From Butyrivibrio sp. (lineage in GTDB: Bacteria > Bacillota_A > Clostridia > Lachnospirales > Lachnospiraceae): 8,778 bases of DNA. This document shows positions 6,614-8,778 of the stretch, piece after piece. The stretch's first letter is position 1; the number at the start of each line of letters is the position of its first letter. The DNA lies in contig NZ_JAILQF010000193.1 in the NCBI RefSeq assembly GCF_024699075.1, positions 1 through 8,778 on the forward strand, in the 5' to 3' direction. The position numbers were made by a program, and so were the translations under genes. The notes below the pieces were generated by a model. It saw only the letters and a list, made by a program, of their open reading frames with translations. It ran no database searches and had not been told where the DNA came from.

Positions 6614-7504
6614 TTAGTTATAGAACACCATTTTCTTTTCAAGCTTCTGAAGAAAAAATGTAACTATCATAATGAAGACAACAAGTACTACTACAAGAGT
6701 TGCTCCATAGCCTCTGTTACTGTTAGTAAAGGCATATGTATAGAAAAGGTATACTATAGACTGTGTCTTATTAAGTGCCTGATTGGTCTTGTCCATTACC
6801 ATGAACATAAGATCAAATACTGTCAGAGCGCCTATTATTCTTGTCTGTACGATAAAAAAGGTTGTCGGGCTAAGAAGAGGTACCGTTATACTAAAGAACT
6901 GACGAAGACCTGAAGCACCATCAATTTCAGCTGCTTCGTAGTAGTCTTTGGGTATCTCCTGAAGACCTGCTATGAATAAAACCATGTTGTAACCGATTAT
7001 GGACCATACGCCTATGACACCTACGCTGATCCATGCAATGTTTGGATTGGATATCCAGGCTACATTTGTATGAAGTACATTATTAAGAAGACCAAACTGC
7101 TGATTATAAAGCCATTTCCATACCATTGCTACAGCAGCAGGTGCACAGACCATGGGAAGGAAATACAAGGTTCTAAATAGAGTTTTGCCGGCAAGCTTCT
7201 TTTGAAGAAGTACGGCAAGTATAAGTGCTATTACTATTCCAAGAGGAACCTCTACTATCATGTACTTGACTGTATTCCACAAGGACTGCCAAGTCTCAGG
7301 TGCTGCAAGCACTGATGAGTAGTTCTTAAAGCCTACAAATATATTTCCTCTACCAAAATCTCCTGTTTTACAAAATGACTGATATACAGTATTTATAGCC
7401 GGATAAAAGTTAAGTATTATAAGACCAAGCATTGTAGGCGTAATAAATGCCCATCCCCATATTGCCTGACGCTTCTTTGATGGCGTCATTTTATTTTTTC
7501 CCAT
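6614..7504 (-). CDS. Carbohydrate ABC transporter permease, MalF/UgpA type
   Basis: This is the first membrane subunit of the sugar importer, 296 residues long. A basic N-terminus is followed by a helix at about 17-40 ending in NFYPAINTVYQSF, typical of the UgpA/LacF group. Further helices are at about 74-101, 108-131, 157-181, 205-227 and 265-287. The EAA coupling motif YYEAAEIDGASGLRQFFSI spans about 188-206, with the conserved P209 in VPLLSP after it. The protein would pair with the MalG-type permease encoded next and receive substrate from the binding protein encoded upstream. A good ribosome site (AGGAGGG, plus-strand ccctcct at 7509-7515) is four to six bases before the ATG. A terminator-like hairpin lies in the 126-base gap to the binding-protein gene, so permease expression may be lower than that of the binding protein. 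Confidence 0.95.
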   Translation of the reverse strand: MGKNKMTPSKKRQAIWGWAFITPTMLGLIILNFYPAINTVYQSFCKTGDFGRGNIFVGFKNYSSVLAAPETWQSLWNTVKYMIVEVPLGIVIALILAVLLQKKLAGKTLFRTLYFLPMVCAPAAVAMVWKWLYNQQFGLLNNVLHTNVAWISNPNIAWISVGVIGVWSIIGYNMVLFIAGLQEIPKDYYEAAEIDGASGLRQFFSITVPLLSPTTFFIVQTRIIGALTVFDLMFMVMDKTNQALNKTQSIVYLFYTYAFTNSNRGYGATLVVVLVVFIMIVTFFLQKLEKKMVFYN

Positions 7505-7550
7505 ATAACCCTCCTGTACACAAATATAAATAATGAAATACTATTACTCT

Positions 7551-7594
7551 AAAAAAGTAGTCTGCACATTAGCACATCGCCGCTGTGCAGACTA
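7551..7594 (-). terminator. Intra-operon terminator-like hairpin between the binding protein and permease genes
   Basis: A perfect 11-bp inverted repeat (plus-strand tagtctgcaca at 7558-7568 and tgtgcagacta at 7584-7594) encloses a 15-base loop. On the minus strand the stem is followed by CTTTTTT (7557 down to 7551), which has terminator form. It lies about 36 bases past the binding-protein stop and 46 bases before the first permease start. With the permeases otherwise lacking a clear promoter, it most likely stops only part of the transcripts or protects the upstream message from decay. Confidence 0.75.
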
Positions 7595-7630
7595 TATAAG
7601 AGGATTTTAAGTTACTTGCATTTCTGATTA

Positions 7631-8778
7631 TTATTCTGCTGCGATAGCATCTTCAATTATCTTCTGAGCATTGTCGCATGCTGTAGACATAAGCTCAGGA
7701 TCTTCAGGATTCTGCCATGCATCAAGGAATCCACCTGCCTGCTGAAGTGCATCTTCCCAAACTGTTGTCTTTCTTGTATAAGGACGGAAGTAAAGGTCTC
7801 CCTCTTCTTCTGCTCTTGTGAAGGCTGAAACATCCATACCTTCAAATGCATTTGCAAAATCTTCGGATACGCCCTTCATTCCACCCATGGTTACACCGAG
7901 CTGAGCCTGTTTTATCTGTCCTTCTTCAGAGCAGAAATATGCGATAAGATCATAGCAGGCCTGAGGATCAGCTACATTAGCATTTGCTGCCCAGCCAAGG
8001 CCGTTGTAGCATGAGTATCTCTCGCCTTCATCACAAGCACCATTACCATTAGTATCAGCATATGGAAGCATAGCCCATGCATAGTCATCATGATTTTCAG
8101 CTGTGTAGAAAGAGTTGATCATCCATGAGCCCTGAGTGATCATTGCAACCTGTCCTGACTGGAAGAGTGAATCTGTACCTGTCTCAGCAACGACTGACTG
8201 AGGTGCACCTACTGTAAGAAGCTGTCTTACCATCTCCATAGCCTCTTTGCCTTCATCAGAACCAATTGTTGTTCCCTTATGGTCTTCTGTTATTACCTGT
8301 GCGCCGTAATCGTATACTACGTTGTACCATCCGTCCTGGTTGTTTGATGTATTAAGTGCAAGACCATAAATCTCTCCATTTGATGCTTCTGTAATAGCCT
8401 TTGCTGCTTCATACATATCTTCCCATGTCCAGTCATCTGTTGGTGTATCTACTCCATACTGTTCAAAAAGAGCTTTATTATAAAGAAGAGCTATAGTATC
8501 GTGATCTTTAGGAAGTGCATACTGCTTGCCATCACTACTGTAAAGATCCCATACGCCTTCATAATAATTTTCTTTTACAATGCTGTCGTCTGAAGCTATA
8601 TAGTCAGTAAGATCAAGAAGGATACCATTCTCCATATACATCTGTGCTGTATTTGAGTGCATCCAGAATACATCTGGCATATCTCCGCCTGAAGCACCTG
8701 CTTCAAGAAGTGTCCAATAGTTATCCCAGTCTATTACTTCTATAGAAACTTCAACTCCTGATATAGCTGTCCAGTCAT
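7631..8778 (-). CDS. Extracellular sugar-binding protein of an ABC importer (family 1), N-terminus outside window
   Basis: This is the solute-binding subunit that captures sugar outside the membrane and delivers it to the two permeases encoded next. The frame is open through the right edge, so 381 residues are visible. The true start with its expected lipoprotein signal lies upstream, and the internal ATG at 8680 is not the start. The first visible part has VSIEVIDWDNYWTLLEAG followed by GGDMPDVFWMHSN, typical of Firmicute CUT1 binding proteins. Later come ALPKDHDTIALLYNK, an aromatic DDWTWEDMY segment, and GQVAMITQGSWM, all usual for the family. Counted from the internal M at 8680, residues 209-220 (DTNGNGACDEGE) form an EF-hand-like calcium loop. 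Five cysteines are visible, many for a surface lipoprotein. An alpha-galactoside ligand such as raffinose or melibiose is inferred from the GH36 gene in the same operon. A hairpin follows the stop codon. Confidence 0.94.
   Translation of the reverse strand, partial: DWTAISGVEVSIEVIDWDNYWTLLEAGASGGDMPDVFWMHSNTAQMYMENGILLDLTDYIASDDSIVKENYYEGVWDLYSSDGKQYALPKDHDTIALLYNKALFEQYGVDTPTDDWTWEDMYEAAKAITEASNGEIYGLALNTSNNQDGWYNVVYDYGAQVITEDHKGTTIGSDEGKEAMEMVRQLLTVGAPQSVVAETGTDSLFQSGQVAMITQGSWMINSFYTAENHDDYAWAMLPYADTNGNGACDEGERYSCYNGLGWAANANVADPQACYDLIAYFCSEEGQIKQAQLGVTMGGMKGVSEDFANAFEGMDVSAFTRAEEEGDLYFRPYTRKTTVWEDALQQAGGFLDAWQNPEDPELMSTACDNAQKIIEDAIAAE

Noticed and set aside
6593..6913. Plus-strand open frame of about 106 codons across the first permease
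   Set aside because: It is antisense to a clear permease gene, is rich in Lys, Tyr and Cys with no domain, and fits a shadow of the real frame.
8678..8680. ATG at 8680 as the start of the binding protein
   Set aside because: The frame continues without a stop to the window edge with family-typical sequence, and a start here would lack the expected signal peptide.

Overview
The window is moderately AT-rich by eye and reads as part of a carbohydrate-use locus of a low-GC Gram-positive anaerobe. A Lachnospiraceae-like clostridium (Butyrivibrio/Roseburia type) is my best guess. The guess rests on strong GGAGG-type ribosome sites, a short Bacillus-type NagB, a sugar ABC importer with no dedicated ATPase gene beside it, and the general look of the proteins. 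No species marker is present. All eight genes lie on the minus strand, so transcription runs from high to low coordinates.

Module 1 (8778 down to about 3212) is an alpha-galactoside uptake and cleavage operon. Its order is a family 1 solute-binding protein (5' end outside the window), two MalF/MalG-type permeases, and a large cytoplasmic GH36 alpha-galactosidase. A terminator-like hairpin with a T-tract sits between the binding-protein gene and the permeases, which could keep the binding protein in excess. A second, clearer Rho-independent terminator follows the alpha-galactosidase gene and closes the module. The likely job is import of raffinose- or melibiose-type oligosaccharides and release of galactose inside the cell. 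The ATPase is presumably a shared one encoded elsewhere.

Module 2 (about 3220 down to 1) holds a small FMN-type split-barrel protein (PNPOx family), glucosamine-6-phosphate deaminase (nagB), N-acetylglucosamine-6-phosphate deacetylase (nagA), and the first 163 codons of an extended short-chain dehydrogenase/epimerase. NagA and NagB together convert GlcNAc-6-P to fructose-6-P, ammonia and acetate. The SDR start is 11 bases after the nagA stop, so these two are surely co-transcribed. TATAAT boxes in the same CGTATAAT context precede the PNPOx gene and nagB, so there may be more than one transcript here.

No mobile element, CRISPR array, tRNA, rRNA or riboswitch was seen, and no gap between genes reaches 300 bases. 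I did not find an undescribed system; most of the window is ordinary sugar metabolism. The points most worth a second look are an EF-hand-like calcium loop in the binding protein, the hairpin inside the transporter operon, an inverted repeat with an overlapping cre-like sequence before the alpha-galactosidase gene, and the joining of alpha-galactosidase and amino-sugar genes.
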